A stretch of 64,000 nucleotides of DNA from Schistocephalus solidus (GCA_017591395.1 WEDG01000242.1:124001-188000); one strand, 5' to 3'. Shown: positions 33,046-45,339, counted from the stretch's first letter. The notes: generated by a model from the sequence alone, not told the origin. Program-made: numbers and translations.

Positions 33046-33295
33046 TGTGTCCTAACACGAACATTGACATTCTCTCAAACCTTAAACGTGGCCTGTATCT
33101 TATTATTAACCCTACACTAAATTCTGACAATAAACTTAACCCCAGCGTTAGCCATAACCTTACCTTAACCCTATCTATAACTCTGACCTTAATCCAAACC
33201 CTAATTCCCTGAAATTTAGTGCAAATCCTTCCTGGTGGTTCCTGATAACATGTTTTTTCGCGTGGGGCATATAAGTGACTCCTACCCTTTTTTAT
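33046..33295 (+). repeat. Telomere-like hexamer tract with conserved tail, copy 1
   Basis: Degenerate AACCCTA/CCTTAACCCTA units run over about 100 bp, followed by CCTGAAATTTAGTGCAAATC, GTGGTTCCTG and GGGGCATATAAGTGACTCC. The same order (hexamer tract, then ATTTAGTG..CACCT, GGTTCCTG, ATATAAACGACTCC-like) occurs at 40.6-40.9 and 44.1-44.3 kb. Shared non-telomeric tails show a dispersed repeat family, not a telomere. Confidence 0.75.
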
Positions 33296-34189
33296 TTGTA
33301 GCAGCAAGTTTTTTGGATCTTTATGAAACTGTAGAAGGGCTTAAACTTTATGGCCAAATCACCGTAGTTTGACGGGTGCTGTCACAGAATCCAGTCTTTT
33401 AAATTACCCAAGTAATCCCTGAAAGGTGATATTTCGTGTGCCTACATTGGATAAGAAACCTTAGGTCAGTTACAGTGGTGTAGCAGAGTTCAGATTTCAC
33501 CTCATACGTTCTTATAAATTGTGAAAAAGGGTTCTGAATAGTAAATCCATTTTAATTAATTTTTAATGGAATACTATGCGACTTCTGAAAAGTATTAGAA
33601 AACGCGAGAACCGAAGCAAGGCTTTAAAGTACACAAACTCTCTTGTTCTCTGCGCTCACATGCAACGCCGAGCCTTCCAAAGGCTGATCTTGTAGAATGC
33701 CAAGTGCCTTTGTATCGAAGGTATTTTTCGCTACATCTGATGCCAACGCAACGTCTGTAGATTGGCCAACTGCCAGATCAAGCGTATTTCAAGGCCATTG
33801 ACACATACATCTACGTTGAAGAGCCCTTCGTGGACCTGGCTAGATGGCAGGACGAACTGTTGACGTCCCTGTTTTCCTCCGAGCTCCCTTCTCAAACTCT
33901 TTCTGGTATTCAGGGTCTGGAATCAGGGCATGCCCGACTAATGGCAGAATGTAAATTTAATCCAGTCTCTTGAATTTTTATCTATTTTCCGTCTTGATTA
34001 TTAGTTTCTCGTAAATTCCAAACTGGAGGGACAGGGCTCAGAGAAAATAAAGCGGCCCAACAGCAGAGCACGCAGTAGATGCGCTGGGCCGACGCTGAGG
34101 TCAGATTACGCTACGGAAGGCGTTATTGGGGATGCGCAGCCATAACAAATACCACACTTGGGGGGATATTATGATAAGCCTAGGCGCGG
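33296..34189. other. No sure gene; weak exon candidate at 33763-33947
   Basis: A stop-free stretch between a TCTGTAG acceptor-like site and GTAAAT encodes IGQLPDQAYFKAIDT and EEPFVDLARWQDELL. It has no recognised domain and may be chance. Confidence 0.25.
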
Positions 34190-34415
34190 GTTTACGCTGC
34201 CTTAGTCGCTGTCGCCTGATACCACCCCCTGTACTCTTGACCCTATTTCGACAAGAGAATCAGGTGGGTGAGGCAATTCAAAGCTAGGTAGATGTTGCGC
34301 AAGTCCGCTATCACCATAAATTAATTCGCGCGTAAATCCTCGTCCCTGCGGCCACCTTGATGTGGGGTATACGGCGGACGCAGTCGGAAACGACGGTCAA
34401 ACTGTCAGCGGATAT
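34190..34415 (+). repeat. 5'-truncated LINE 3' end
   Basis: CAGGTGGGTGAGGCAATTC, a GCAAGTCCGCTATCACC block and the end AACGACGGTCAAACTGTC follow the LINE terminal region with moderate divergence. Confidence 0.65.
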
Positions 34416-36245
34416 TATTGGTGAACGCCACTAACGAATGACTGTGAATACGTCTGATCGCAGCCGACAGCGCCTGAGGCCCTGGCTCAGTTAGTGAGCC
34501 TTTTAGTCCAAGTAGCATCTGTACGGTATTTCAACTGCAAGATCCTCCTGACTTCAGACCATGCCATAACTGACCACTATCACCAAAGCCTCCTCAAAGA
34601 CAGAGAAATCATCTTTGGAAAAGGAGGTTTATTCTCCTGACGTTTCTGCTTAACACTTGAATTCATAATCAGAGGCGGAATCAGATCTTATCTCCTTCCT
34701 CGCGACTGTTCGCTGAAACTCGCATTTTTGCTTCTAGCGGCGGAAGCCTCCACCGCGTTTTTAGTATTACTTAGTAGCTGTCAATTACATTTTTTAAGTC
34801 TTACAGTTGCACCTTTGGGGACCAAAATTGCTGACGATGCTCTGCCGCATCTACCCGAACCTCAGTTGTATAATATATATGCTAAACTTTCCGCATCTTG
34901 AAAGGCCAGGCAAGGCACGAGGAACATTTTACTCTTACCGCGCGTGCGTTTTTTGTGCCAATAAATTGGTTGACTCAGTTTAATTGTTCGTTAAAATTAG
35001 TATATAACCAGCCAAATTATAAATCCTAGTTGGTGAAAGCAAGGTGGGATACCTTTGTCATTCATTCCACGACCCTATCCGCCTACATGGATATTGATAG
35101 AAAATAAAGGAAGCCCGACTTGAACAGGAAATACAATAGAGGCAATCTGAAGGTCTTTGATTCAAAGCTATTCAGTGCAGTACTTTATAGCCTTAAAATG
35201 CTGAACCTACCGCTTGGACTCGACTTCAAACGGATTTACAAACAAATGATTGAACTATGGCCTAGCCGATCGTGTTAATATGGGTTTTTATCAATAACTT
35301 CCCAGTTAGACGAACTAAACTACCAGGTGTGCCTTAACAGACAGTTATCAGGCCAGTGTCCAGTCAAAAAGAAAGGAAAAGAAATGGAGAGTTATTCTGC
35401 ACAGCTCCTTGACTTGCCGTCTCGTGCGGGTGTCCAGAGCGTCGTAACTGACAGCGAGAGTCTGGGTTGGCACCTGCTGTGGCAGAAAGTTGAAGGATTT
35501 ATGGCGCAGTGTGGCGTGCGCGGGCGTCACATGAGGCAGTTATGACGCAGTGTGCGCTATTTCGAGGTCCAAGTTGTCAATCGGACTGCAAGGTCAGCGA
35601 GTCTGTTTGTATTTAAAATGGATCACCTTGACGTCGTAGAGCGCTGAGCGAAGATGGTGGATGACCCCGTAAGAGCGGTGAGCTGCGCGGTAGTCGATTG
35701 ACGAATTCAACACTCGAATTTCAAACTCCTCTACAGGTTTTCCAAGTCTCGTCTTTGCCCACGTCACTTCTCATGCATGTGAATAGTCTTAAATAAATAA
35801 ATAAATTCAAAAAGACGGGAAAGCACCTCGGACTGGTATTCACTCTCCTCCTAAAGTGCTTTACGTTGGTGGCTGTAAGTAAATATTTTCTGAGTCAGCT
35901 TAGACTACGATTAAAATACTTGTTTTCAGATAACTTATCTTTTTAAGAACAAATGAAACACTCACAAATTGATCTGACTATTTTATTCCAAGTATATTTT
36001 CAGTAAAGATTTTTGAGTCGGAAAAAATTCAATTCTCGTTGACGATATTCTGTAAGACAAGGAAATTAAAGAACTACTTCGGATCTTCCATCTATACGTC
36101 GACGGTTGTCGTCTGAGTCAGATATCGCCCAAGATAGCATACTAGCAATCACATATATAGACGGCTAGCGTCCATTTAGAGCCAATCGGACCCAATCTAG
36201 GGCCCAAGACAGTCGAAGGTAAGAAGGTTAAGTGGCACTCTAGAT
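34416..36245. other. No gene recognised; SINE-like trace and an (AAAT)n tail
   Basis: GAGGCCCTGGCTCAGTTAG near 34480 resembles a SINE head. TAAATAAATAAATAAATT at 35790-35807 looks like the simple tail of a retroelement whose body (35.3-35.8 kb) I do not recognise. The rest is unremarkable. Confidence 0.4.
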
Positions 36246-36859
36246 AGCATTTGGTCACTCCATTGGTCTCGAACAGGTGGTGAATGCTCTTGTGGCCGCC
36301 TCTAACTGGTACCCAACTCTCACCTGTGGCTCCTCGAAGTTGGTTTCTTCCCAGCGGCCACACCCCGGGCAACCGTCACGACCAGCGGGCTAAACCAGGT
36401 GAGCGTCTCTGGTGTTGCGTGTGCCTCCACACCCGGTATGTCTGACTCCCGTACTTCCCACTTCCCCCCTCTCAAAAAGTTTTACTGTGGGGGTGACAGC
36501 AACCCCGTAGACGACAGAGGCTAATTCGGGTCTTTCTCCCACTAAAACAAAACCGTGACCCATAGTGAGTTCGGCAGCCGTCTGGGATGCCCGAGCAACC
36601 CTATTAGGAGACAGCACTGCTTGCCTCCTCGCGGAGGAAGGGGCTAGAAAAGGTGCACTACACAAATGCTGGTTATCACGTCTTCTGCAGCCGGCCGCGG
36701 CTCGCAGATCACAAAATACGCGGTCTTAAAACTAAAAAAACAATTCCCTCCGTCCCAATCCCCCTCGACATACCCTCCAGGCTGCTCGGGTGAGTCCACT
36801 AACACTAGCAGCCTGAAATGTTCGTTCCCTTTTAGACAATCCTAGGAGCAACCGGCCGG

Positions 36860-37574
36860 AATGGAGGACGGCGCTAGTCGCTCGGGAACTGGCGCGCTAC
36901 AAGGTGGGCATTGCTGCTCTCAGCGAGACCCGATTCTCTGAGCAGGGTCAGCTGGAGGAGGCGGGTGCCGGCTACACCTTCTTCTGGAGCGTCCGGCCAA
37001 AGGCAGAGCAACGCGACGCTGGTGTCACCTTTACCATCCACAGGGTATCAATAATCGCCTGATGAGCCTCCGCCTGCCTCTTAGGGGAGACAAGTTAGCC
37101 ACCAGCATCAGCGCCTACGCTCCTCCAATGACAAGCTCTCATGCGGCGAAGGACAAATTCTACGAGGACCTGCATGCCCTGCTGGCCACTGTGCTGAACG
37201 AGGACAAGTTAATTGTCCTTGGTGACTTCAACGCCCGCGTCGGGACGGACCACGCTGCCTGGCAGGGAGTGCTGGGTACCCACGGTCTCGGTAGCTGTAA
37301 CGATAACGGCCTCCTTCTTCTGCGAGCGTGTGCGGAACACCGTCTCCTGCTGACCAACACCTTCTTCCGCCTTCCGATGTGGGAGGAGGCAACGTCGATG
37401 CACCCTGGGTCACGGCGCTGGCAGCTGCTGAACTATGTTCTCGTCAGGAGGCGAGATCGACAGGACGTGCTGGTAACCAAGGCGATCCGCGATGCCGATG
37501 ATTGGACAGATCACCGCCTCGTCATCTCCCAGATGAGGCTCCAACTGCAACCCCGACGAAGGCCCCAAGGCTAG
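36860..37574 (+). pseudogene. LINE endonuclease domain (copy 1)
   Basis: Belongs to the exonuclease/endonuclease/phosphatase family that nicks target DNA for target-primed reverse transcription. Visible: VARELARYKVGIAALSETR with the catalytic Glu motif (SETR), [19 protein letters not shown] (Asp/Asn motif) and WTDHRLVI (Asp-His motif). About 80 bp are deleted near 37045 relative to copy 2, which breaks the frame before 37062, and a TAG follows PRRRPQG at about 37572. The N-terminal WNVRT segment is also cut by a deletion near 36840. Confidence 0.85.
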
Positions 37575-37639
37575 TGGCCACCAGGTAAGTTAAATACTTT
37601 TTTTAACTTTGCCTGCTCACTGTTTTGATTTCAGCAACC

Positions 37640-38716
37640 AAATAACCGAGAAACTGGAGAACCAGATGCCGGCGCCTTTTACAGCAACGGCTGCGGGAGA
37701 TGCAGGATGCCTGGATGATCCGAAAGGCTGAGGAAATCCAGTGGTATGCGGACCGCAATGAAATGAAAAACGTTTTAAAAGCCATCAAGGCCGTCTAAGG
37801 CCCGTGTATCAAGGGGACCGCACCGCTGCTCAGCTCTGATGGCACAACACTGGTGACAGAGAAATCGCAATTGCTGAACTGCTGGGCCGAGCACTTCAGA
37901 AGTGTCCCTACTTGCTCATCAGCCATCTCCGATGCTGCCATTGACCGGCTCCCTCAAGTGGACACGAACAATGACCTGGATCTGCCGCCTTCCCTACCAG
38001 AAACCATCCGGGCCCTGCAACAGATTTCCAGCAATAAAGCACCGGGATCCGACGCAATCCTACCCGAAGTCTACAAGCACGGTGGGCCCCGGCTGATGGC
38101 AGAACTCACAACACTCTTACAGGAGATGTGGCGCCAAGGACAAGTTTCTCTAGATTTCAAAGATCCGACCATCGTCCATCTCTACAAGTGGAAGGGGAAC
38201 CGACAACTCTGTGATAATCACAGAGGCATCTCGTTGCTCAACATCGCCAGGAAGATCTTCGCCCGTATCCTTCTCAATCGCCTGAATGGTCACCTAGAGC
38301 AGGGCCTGCTCCCGGAAAGCCAATGTGGCTTCCGCCGACACCGCGGAACAACCGACATGATCTCTGCCGCCCGCCAGCCACAAGAGAAGTGCCAGGAGAT
38401 GCGAACTCACCTATACACTACTTTCCTGGATCTGACTAAAGCCTTTGACACGGTGAATCGTGACGGACTGTGGAAAGTCATGCAGAAATTTGGCTGTCCT
38501 AAGCGGTTCACGCACATGGTGCGTCAGTTTATGACGGGATGTTGGCGCGCGTCACTGACAACGGGACGGTATCTGAAGCATTCGCAGTGGCCAACGGAGT
38601 GAAGCCGGGCTGCGTATTGGCCCCCACCCTGTTCAGTCTCATGTTCTCTGCTATGCTGATGGACGCCTACCGTGATGAGCAGCCTAGGATCTACATCACC
38701 TACAGAACTGACGGGC
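37640..38716 (+). pseudogene. LINE reverse transcriptase, truncated (copy 1)
   Basis: The open part (37853-38602) carries RT fingers and palm segments: [52 protein letters not shown] and motif [15 protein letters not shown] with its catalytic Asp. A frameshift near 38530 precedes motif B ([19 protein letters not shown]). Motif C (FADD) is absent because of the 1.6-kb deletion, so no polymerase can be made. Confidence 0.88.
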
Positions 38717-39340
38717 ACCAACCTCCACGACAACCTGCGGTAAACCACCGGAGGCTAAGCCACATCAGCGCATAGCATCTACACTAATACATAGACAACA
38801 CCCTCACAATCATCATAATGTACCTGATAAAATCACGGTTTCCTAGAAACCGTGGCTTGGAAGGCTGCCTATCTGACGCTTACACCAGACCACACCGTCG
38901 GCCCAGTGTATGTGCTGTGTGTGTCGAGTGGCTGACCAGTGGACTGGGAGTCAGACGGCGATGGCTCCTCCATATCTCCCGAGTAAGTAAATCCTGGTGC
39001 TTGCATTATGGGGGCCAGGTCATGCTGTGACGCGCGAAGACGGGTACGCCGACTCATCAGCCAATGTGCCCACTCCCACATCAAACCACTGACTGGCTTG
39101 GATGGTGGTCTGATTGTGGGGGTTGGGGAGAGAGTGAGGTGGACAGCTCAGCGCATTTTCCTCACTATAAAGAATCTGACGCGCTTAAAGCTATCATGGT
39201 GCGCTAAAAGCCGTGGCTTGGAAGGTTGCCAACTAATGGGAAACTCGGACCGCGTAGTCAGCCCAATGTGTGTTTTGTATGGAGTGGCTGACTGACGGAC
39301 TGAGAGTCAGGCTGCAATGGCTCCTTTGTAAAGTGGCTTT
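38717..39340 (+). other. LINE 3' untranslated region (copy 1)
   Basis: Collinear with 58010-58620: a GGTTTCCTAGAAACCGTGGC hairpin-like start, GTGTGTCGAGTGGCTGACCA, then the related second module GTGTTTTGTATGGAGTGGCT. It ends near 39340, earlier than copy 2, so the terminal 300 bp are lost or replaced. Confidence 0.85.
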
Positions 39341-39384
39341 TAAGGCTTTGTCGGCATTGTTCATCTGTCTGTAATACTACTAGC

Positions 39385-39465
39385 GGTGCCGATGGGGTTC
39401 GAGAGTGAGCCCCGAGGCAGAATGGGACGAGGGAGTTCTGTTAACGATCGGTGAGTGTTCGTCAA
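39385..39465 (+). repeat. Ribozyme-type SINE fragment (5' body only)
   Basis: GATGGGGTTCGAGAGTGAGC, GAGGCAGAATGGGACGAGG and GATCGGTGAGTGTTCG match the body of copies at 13.86 and 18.53 kb. Confidence 0.65.
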
Positions 39466-40629
39466 TAAGTGAAAACCTGCTTTAACACAGGCACACAACA
39501 GTGCTAACTTTTATTTAAAAAAGGTCTCTTTGAGAGAAGAGTTAAAAAAATAAATTTTGTGACAAACAAAGGTTTTCCTCCTCATAAGATTAGACAGATT
39601 TCAAAGTTTACGTGCAACAAAAGCAAACCGTCTGCCTAGGAAATTGACAAATAACTGTCAATTCCTTGTGGTACGAGTGTTAAACTCACCGAGATGTCTA
39701 AGTACGGCAGAGGGAAGGTGGAAGAAGCAGATTAAAAGGAAAATGAGGAGATGGGAACGACATCAGACTTTAAATCGGAGAACGCCGCTACATAATTTGG
39801 AGCTCAAGAACCGATGAGAAAGGCGCATAGAAAGGTAGAGTCGAAGGGGCACAGACGAAATATGATATTAAGGGCCAAACTGAAAGACAAGAACCCTCTG
39901 AATGACACCGAGAAAAGTGGAAAATGAGAAAAATCCAGAGCTGTGATTGAATAAAATCTACATACAAGAAAGCTAATGTGTAGGTAAAACTGATTTCTGT
40001 AACAGATGAACATAAATCCGTCTTTTTTGGATCTCGATTTTCTCTAAGTAGAAGTAAAGAACAAGCAATAACGTGGAATTTATATTTTTCTGCATTTGTG
40101 TGAAACTTTTCTTTAAAACCTTACACCTACAATTGTAACTGTTTTCTTCTTCTCTCATGAATGCTCGAATAGCTTCCCCTCCGAACGTCCTGTCGAACAC
40201 CCTTTCAAAACTAATAGTTTGCCAGACACCGATTGCCATCCTGTTTGTAATGTAGCAAACATTGAATTGGTGGAAGACAAATGCAACCAGGTAGTTCTAC
40301 CTAATATTTACCATACCAGCTTGCTTCTGGAGTTCTCGCTCTTCTGAGTATTTGGCTAAGACAAATTAGTTATCATAACGTACTTAAAGAAATTTTTTTA
40401 TACTTCACCGTAAAGGCAAGATTAGTTCCATCTAATCTAGCAAAGTTAATTAAAAGTTAAGTGTCTCCTCATGATGAATCTGCTGCAGTGAGTGAATGCA
40501 TTTATAGGTAAGGATGACTTCTATGGCCCCTGAACGAGATAGCGGAACGGGAACGCCGCTCTCAAGTAATAAGGCGGCTCTACGCATAATTACACAAAGG
40601 TAAATTTTCCTGTCCTAATCGTAGTCCCA
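39466..40629. other. No gene recognised; purine-rich segment 39.68-39.96 kb
   Basis: The plus strand is rich in AGAA/GGAA words between 39680 and 39960 without a clear period. No domain in any frame. Confidence 0.4.
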
Positions 40630-40885
40630 AACACAAAACTAACCCTACGCTTATCACTAAGCCTACAGTTAATACTAATTCAAACCTTCACCCTAAACAC
40701 CCTCCAGACTGTAGCTGTAATCTTAACCCTAACCTTAAACCCAACTCTTAACTTAACCCTAACCGTAAGCCTAACCTTTATTTCCGCGGAATTCGGCGTG
40801 AGGTCACCTGTATTGTGTACGGTTCCTGTTCTCACGTGCTGTTTTGGGGACCATATAAATCGTTCTTATCCACCTCTAGTGTCTC
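40630..40885 (+). repeat. Telomere-like hexamer tract with conserved tail, copy 2
   Basis: AACCCTAACC-type units over about 140 bp, then GAATTCGGCGTGAGGTCACC, GGTTCCTGTTCTC and ATATAAATCGTTCTTATCC. Collinear with the copies at 33.05 and 44.1 kb. Confidence 0.75.
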
Positions 40886-41449
40886 GAGTTACCGGTCATA
40901 CCTCTAAGTAGATTGTTGTGAATACTAATTATTATTTAAAGTACCATCTAAAAGCTTGCAGAAACGTTTTTTGCCAAATTCTCAACTCAAAAGTATCTGA
41001 ACAGCGTACTGTTGACATCCTTTTTTGGATTTCAAATAAGGTCATGTATATAGATAACACCTTTTAATTGCTAACATCACGCCCATTTAAACAGCAAAAT
41101 TACGTAAGTTATAGTAAAAATAACGTTTTAGATCTACTTTCAGTAAATTTGGGAGCTGTGAAGAACACAGTCAGACCCCTATAGATGTGAGATTTGCCTA
41201 TCTTCATTTGAATTTTGTTGCATATCCGCCTGCTAATGGGTTTTATTCATTGCCGTTACCATCTGATAAATGTATCAGACCGATAATTAATTATTTGGAA
41301 AATATGAGGGAGGTATAATTTATTGAGAATGTTGGAGGCTCGGATAGAGCAGTCAAGAGGTATGTTAAACATGTCGGATAAACTTCTGACAAATATTATC
41401 TCCACCGAAACTTTCTAGCAATATAATGCAGTATATATGAGGGAGGCAG
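40886..41449. other. No gene recognised
   Basis: AT-rich; no shared repeat block or domain seen. Confidence 0.4.
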
Positions 41450-42640
41450 GCGGAGTCCTCAAGAACCCTTTTGACAGATAAATGCTGGCAAAACATGCAT
41501 ATGCATATGCATTATACCAATCACTGATGTTGACTAAGTTTATGGTTCTCAAGTAAAATTTCATCTTCTTTTGCATGTCTCAACGCTTTCAGCCAGAACC
41601 CCTGAAGTAGGTAGTATGTCCCATTCTTCAGAGGAGAAGTTGGCCCGCACTTCAACGTTGGCGCAGTTTGGCTGCAATTTGTATTGGTGACCATGGAGAT
41701 TTTTTGTTTTGTTAATTTTAAAAATCAGTCATTTGATGAGCAGCCTTTTTCTCTGACGAGTTCGATAACCATGATAAGATCCCCTCTGTATTGCCTACGA
41801 CAGATGAAAATTTTTAAGCCTTTCTTGTCAACCCTCATAGGTTAGACACTCAAATCCGCTGACTAGTTTGGTCGCCCTTCGTTAAAGCTTTCTCCAATAA
41901 AGTGTATTTTTGTTTCATCGAAGGGTGCTCATTCAGGTCCTTTAGCTCGTACCCGTGACCTCCGATGAAGTACTGATATTCAAATCTCATCACCTTTATA
42001 TCACTAGGGTGTAGACGGATGACTTAGCACTTTTTGAATTAACGTTAAGTATTCAATCATCATGCCGTTTTCGTAATCGATCCAATTTGTTTTACAGGCT
42101 CAGCGCATCCTCAAAATTTTCTATCGAATTCCATAGCTTCAGCTCATCAGTGAACATTAATTTCTCGCAGGCGAAGCAATCAAGGCAGTCGTTCACATAA
42201 ATCCGAAACAGAATAGAACCCAGAACGGTCCTCTGTGGAACCCCAACGTGAGCGGTTTCCGATTTGACGCCACAAATGCAAACACGTTTTATTTTTGCCT
42301 GTGAGAGTCGATCAAGCATTTGAGTCGATTTTCAGTTACATCCAGGTTATAAAGATTGGATATCAGCCGTCTGTGTCAAAAGCTTTGCTTTAGTTAATCT
42401 AGACCGCATCGACTGACAAACTCACTTCTAATGGATTCATCCAGCTTCCCATGAATGTGAGCAGCTGAGTGAGGCTGGGTGAACTGCTTCTAAATCAAGG
42501 TTGATTCACACTAAGCAAGCTATTCTTCTCACTATGTCACATCATCTCTGTTATTTTCTCCAATAGTTTGCTGCAAATGCTTTTTGGGACTCGCTGGTGC
42601 TATCTGGAGCTATCTGGTGAGTTTTGTGGACCCAACATAA
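41450..42640 (-). pseudogene. CR1/Jockey-type LINE reverse transcriptase relic
   Basis: Minus-strand order: CSKLLEKITE and NSLLSVNQP (about 42550), SPSLTQLLTFMGSW (about 42460), motif A SKAFDTD (about 42390), motif B GVPQRTVLGSILFRIYVND (about 42240), motif C remnant MFTDELKLW (about 42150; normally FADDLK-like), YRGDLIMVIELV (about 41790) and a GTYYLLQGFW tail (about 41610). These are the conserved landmarks of CR1/Jockey-like RTs. The wording is distinct from the finger-bearing LINEs elsewhere in the window. Many stops and the lost catalytic Asp show a long-dead copy. Confidence 0.75.
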
Positions 42641-44104
42641 CCTGCTACACTGTACGTTATTTGGCTCTGTTCGGGCAGCACTCGAGGTTGTAGAACAGGT
42701 GAAGCCCCTGAAACCTATTGTAAATATGGTTTACACGAGGAACCTGATCTTAGAAAGTTTCATAGCCAAAATAGGTACCATGTTAGAATCGCATTACCGC
42801 CTCCCCTTCCCCCCAGAAATCAAGTCGGGTGCTGTACTTTTTGGGTTATCTACTATCCTTTATTACCTGAGGGATTTTGGGTAGTGATGAGTTCTTTCAG
42901 CTCCTAGTTGATAAGACAACTAAGACCCCTGAAATCAGTTGGAGACAGGATTATTTGACGATCGTCAATTGAGCATATCAGCCAGTTGGACACGGTGCAA
43001 GCTTGCTAGAAAAGAGGAGCTTCGTGAGCAAGTCAGGTAAATGAAGATAGATGGGTTGACAGACAATAAAATCCCGTTCACGCCATCTGATAAAGTCTGG
43101 AGTCTCCATTTAAGTGTATAAATGGAAGCTAAAAAACCGGAACTGAAGATTTTATATCTCTACACGCATCAAAATCCTGCGTCGCCGGCCTTAAATCATG
43201 CAAACTAATAACAGCTTGAGTTCTCTTATATGGGTGGTCATCACAAATTCGGGAATACACCATCCACTCGCGAACATAAAAGATATTGGAAGGACTGGTT
43301 TAGCCAGTTTAGCCTATTTTCCATTCTGGAGGGATTGTTGCAGTAGGATTCTCCTTTGTATTAGATAGAAGCTAGCTAATTGTCCTGGAATTTGCTTCGT
43401 AGTTGCAAGTGGTGCTGCTCACTCCTTTAAACAACTAAAGCAAAAGTTTTTTCGAAGAATCTAAATTACTTGAAATTAAGTTATTTGGGATAGAAGTACA
43501 CAGTTCCGTGATCGCTAGAATTTTTCCTTTTCTTGCCTATAGCCCACTCCCACGGTCTGGGGAGCCGCGACTGCACGTCCCAGCCGGAAGAATTAGTTCA
43601 CATACCTGAATAGTTTGCCCAACAAGTGGGCCGGGGAAGTACTACAGAAAGTTTGTCAGAATAATGACTAGGAACTCTGACGGAAGCCGACAGGTTGAAG
43701 AAAGGAACAGGGGCATAAATGGGAGAAGGGGGCAGGAAGCAAGAAATGGAAGCTACGGGAATAGGATTAAATTTAAGAGGTAGTTGATAATGAGACAATC
43801 CAGTGGCATTCCGAAGAAGATCATTTGAAAGTCAAGGGACTTGAACAGGAAGGAAGACTGGCAACAGGTGATTTGGGCAGGGGGGGGAATGGGTTGAATT
43901 GGAGAAAGTAGGTGAGCAATGAGACACAGACAAACACTGACGCAGAGGCAGTCGAAAAATCAAAACAGGTTGAACCAAGAATGAGGAAGAACAGCTCACT
44001 GACATAAAAGTATGAAATTCGAGTGTCTATATATGTTGGGCGGGAGCGGATCATTAGTGTGCCCCCTTGTTATATAGCTGGCCTTGCACATAATTTTGTG
44101 CCCT
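42641..44104. other. No gene recognised; purine-rich tract 43.65-44.0 kb
   Basis: Plus-strand AGGAAG/GGGG-rich sequence gives proline/serine-rich minus frames (43598-44054) that look like composition by-products. Confidence 0.4.
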
Positions 44105-44320
44105 TATTATAACACTAACTCCATACCGAACCTCAACCTTCCCGTAAACCCTAACCCTAGTCTGAACCTTGCCTTTAAACTAACCCTAAGCTTAGCGCTA
44201 ATTCTAACCGTAAATCCAACCCTTATTTTCCTGGAATTTAGTGTAAAGCTACCTGGATAACGGAGCTTTCCTATGCCTTTGTTCTTCTGGGGGAGGAATT
44301 GCACATAAACGACTGCAACC
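44105..44320 (+). repeat. Telomere-like hexamer tract with conserved tail, copy 3
   Basis: AACCCTAACCCTAG-type units over about 110 bp, then CCTGGAATTTAGTGTAAAGC, TACCTGGATAACGG and CACATAAACGACTGC. Best match is to copy 1. Confidence 0.75.
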
Positions 44321-44639
44321 GGTTTCGAGACCGTAAGCGAAAGAAAAGAGTAGGATTTTATCGCTAATTAGGATGAATGTGCTTTAAAATAATGTGAAGC
44401 CTAAGTCTCCCAACGACCTCGAGTGTCCCCACTAGCTTTGTTCGCCAAAGTCTTACCTCCTGACTTAGATCAATGAGTGCCTCTTCTGTCTATTACTGTC
44501 ACAATTCTAGTCTTTGCCCATTGACCTTCTGCTAGGAAAACGAAGTTGGCGTCGTCTCAGTCCTAAAGTAACGGTGGTGTGATTTTCAGCAACCGTTTGA
44601 TGAAATTAACTAAATCAATTTATGGGTTCACGAACATCC
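44321..44639. other. No gene recognised
   Basis: No repeat or domain seen. Confidence 0.4.
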
Positions 44640-45330
44640 ACCATGTACGATGACGTAATCCACAGCAATCAAAACACCGATCGGTAGACAAAGTGGGCCT
44701 GAAATACACCTGTTCAGATAGTAAAAACACTGGCGCAGAAAGAGATAGGGTATATCAGCATCGCCTTCTACCGAATCGGAGAGCCAGGGAAATGCTGTGT
44801 TCTGTGTTGGTCTGTGGGAGGAGTAGGCCCTTGTTCTTGCAGCGGCTGATCCCCTGGTGACACAGCACTCCCTTCCAGGCAGTGCATTCGCCAAGATCAA
44901 TCAATTTGCTCGCCTTCGGCTCAGGCGTCACGCAGGCGTGCAATTCGTCGTGGTATGCATCCTCCGCAGTGTCGGGACTGGTAGGCGGGGGGAGTGGAGG
45001 GGGGGTGGAGGCATATTTACTGAGGGCGATGGCGAACTTTTTCAGCGGGCTGGCGGTGTCACGGTAATAAGATCCTAGCTGATACCTTGCGGCGGCTACG
45101 AGTGTAATCTCATGACTTTTTTCTTGATGTTGAAGACGAGGCGAATGTGATTCCTCGTCGGCCTATTTTTTGACGTCGTATCAGGAAGAGGATAATCTGA
45201 CGCCTATCTGCTGTAATTGTTCCTGATCACCGAGGCGAGTGTCACAAAGGACTGAAGTCATCAATTTTTTAGTGATCCACCTCCCGGTGACCAGATCAAT
45301 CCAACTCTCCGATCAGTTGACCATTTTGCT
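44640..45330 (-). pseudogene. LINE endonuclease relic
   Basis: The minus-strand frame reads DAYHDELHACVTPEP (about 44950), LGECTAWKGVLCHQG (about 44880) and KNKGLLLPQTNTEHSISL (about 44830). These align with [24 protein letters not shown] and [17 protein letters not shown] of the intact endonucleases. The GDFN motif is lost. The upstream 45070-45330 part is only loosely similar. Confidence 0.65.
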
Positions 45331-45339
45331 GTCTAAATT

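Larger units (their letters stand above)
36246..39340 (+). mobile_element. Non-LTR retrotransposon (EN/RT/finger clade), internally deleted copy
   Basis: The 5' leader (GCATTTGGT...GGTGGTGAATGCTC...GTGGCCGCCTCTAACTGG) is shared with the copy at 53.7 kb, which fixes the left edge near 36246. The order is leader, endonuclease, RT part, 3' region. At about 38717 the sequence jumps from the RT (ACGGGCACC) to the last codons of the finger domain (CCTCCACGACAACCTG), losing about 1.6 kb that includes RT motif C and all fingers. The copy cannot move on its own. Confidence 0.9.

Noticed and set aside
33046..33295. Chromosome end or fusion point
   Set aside because: The AACCCT units are degenerate and short, and are joined to a tail shared with two other internal copies.
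43598..44054. Proline/serine-rich minus-strand frames as secreted proteins
   Set aside because: They reflect a purine-rich plus strand. No start context, signal peptide or conservation is evident.
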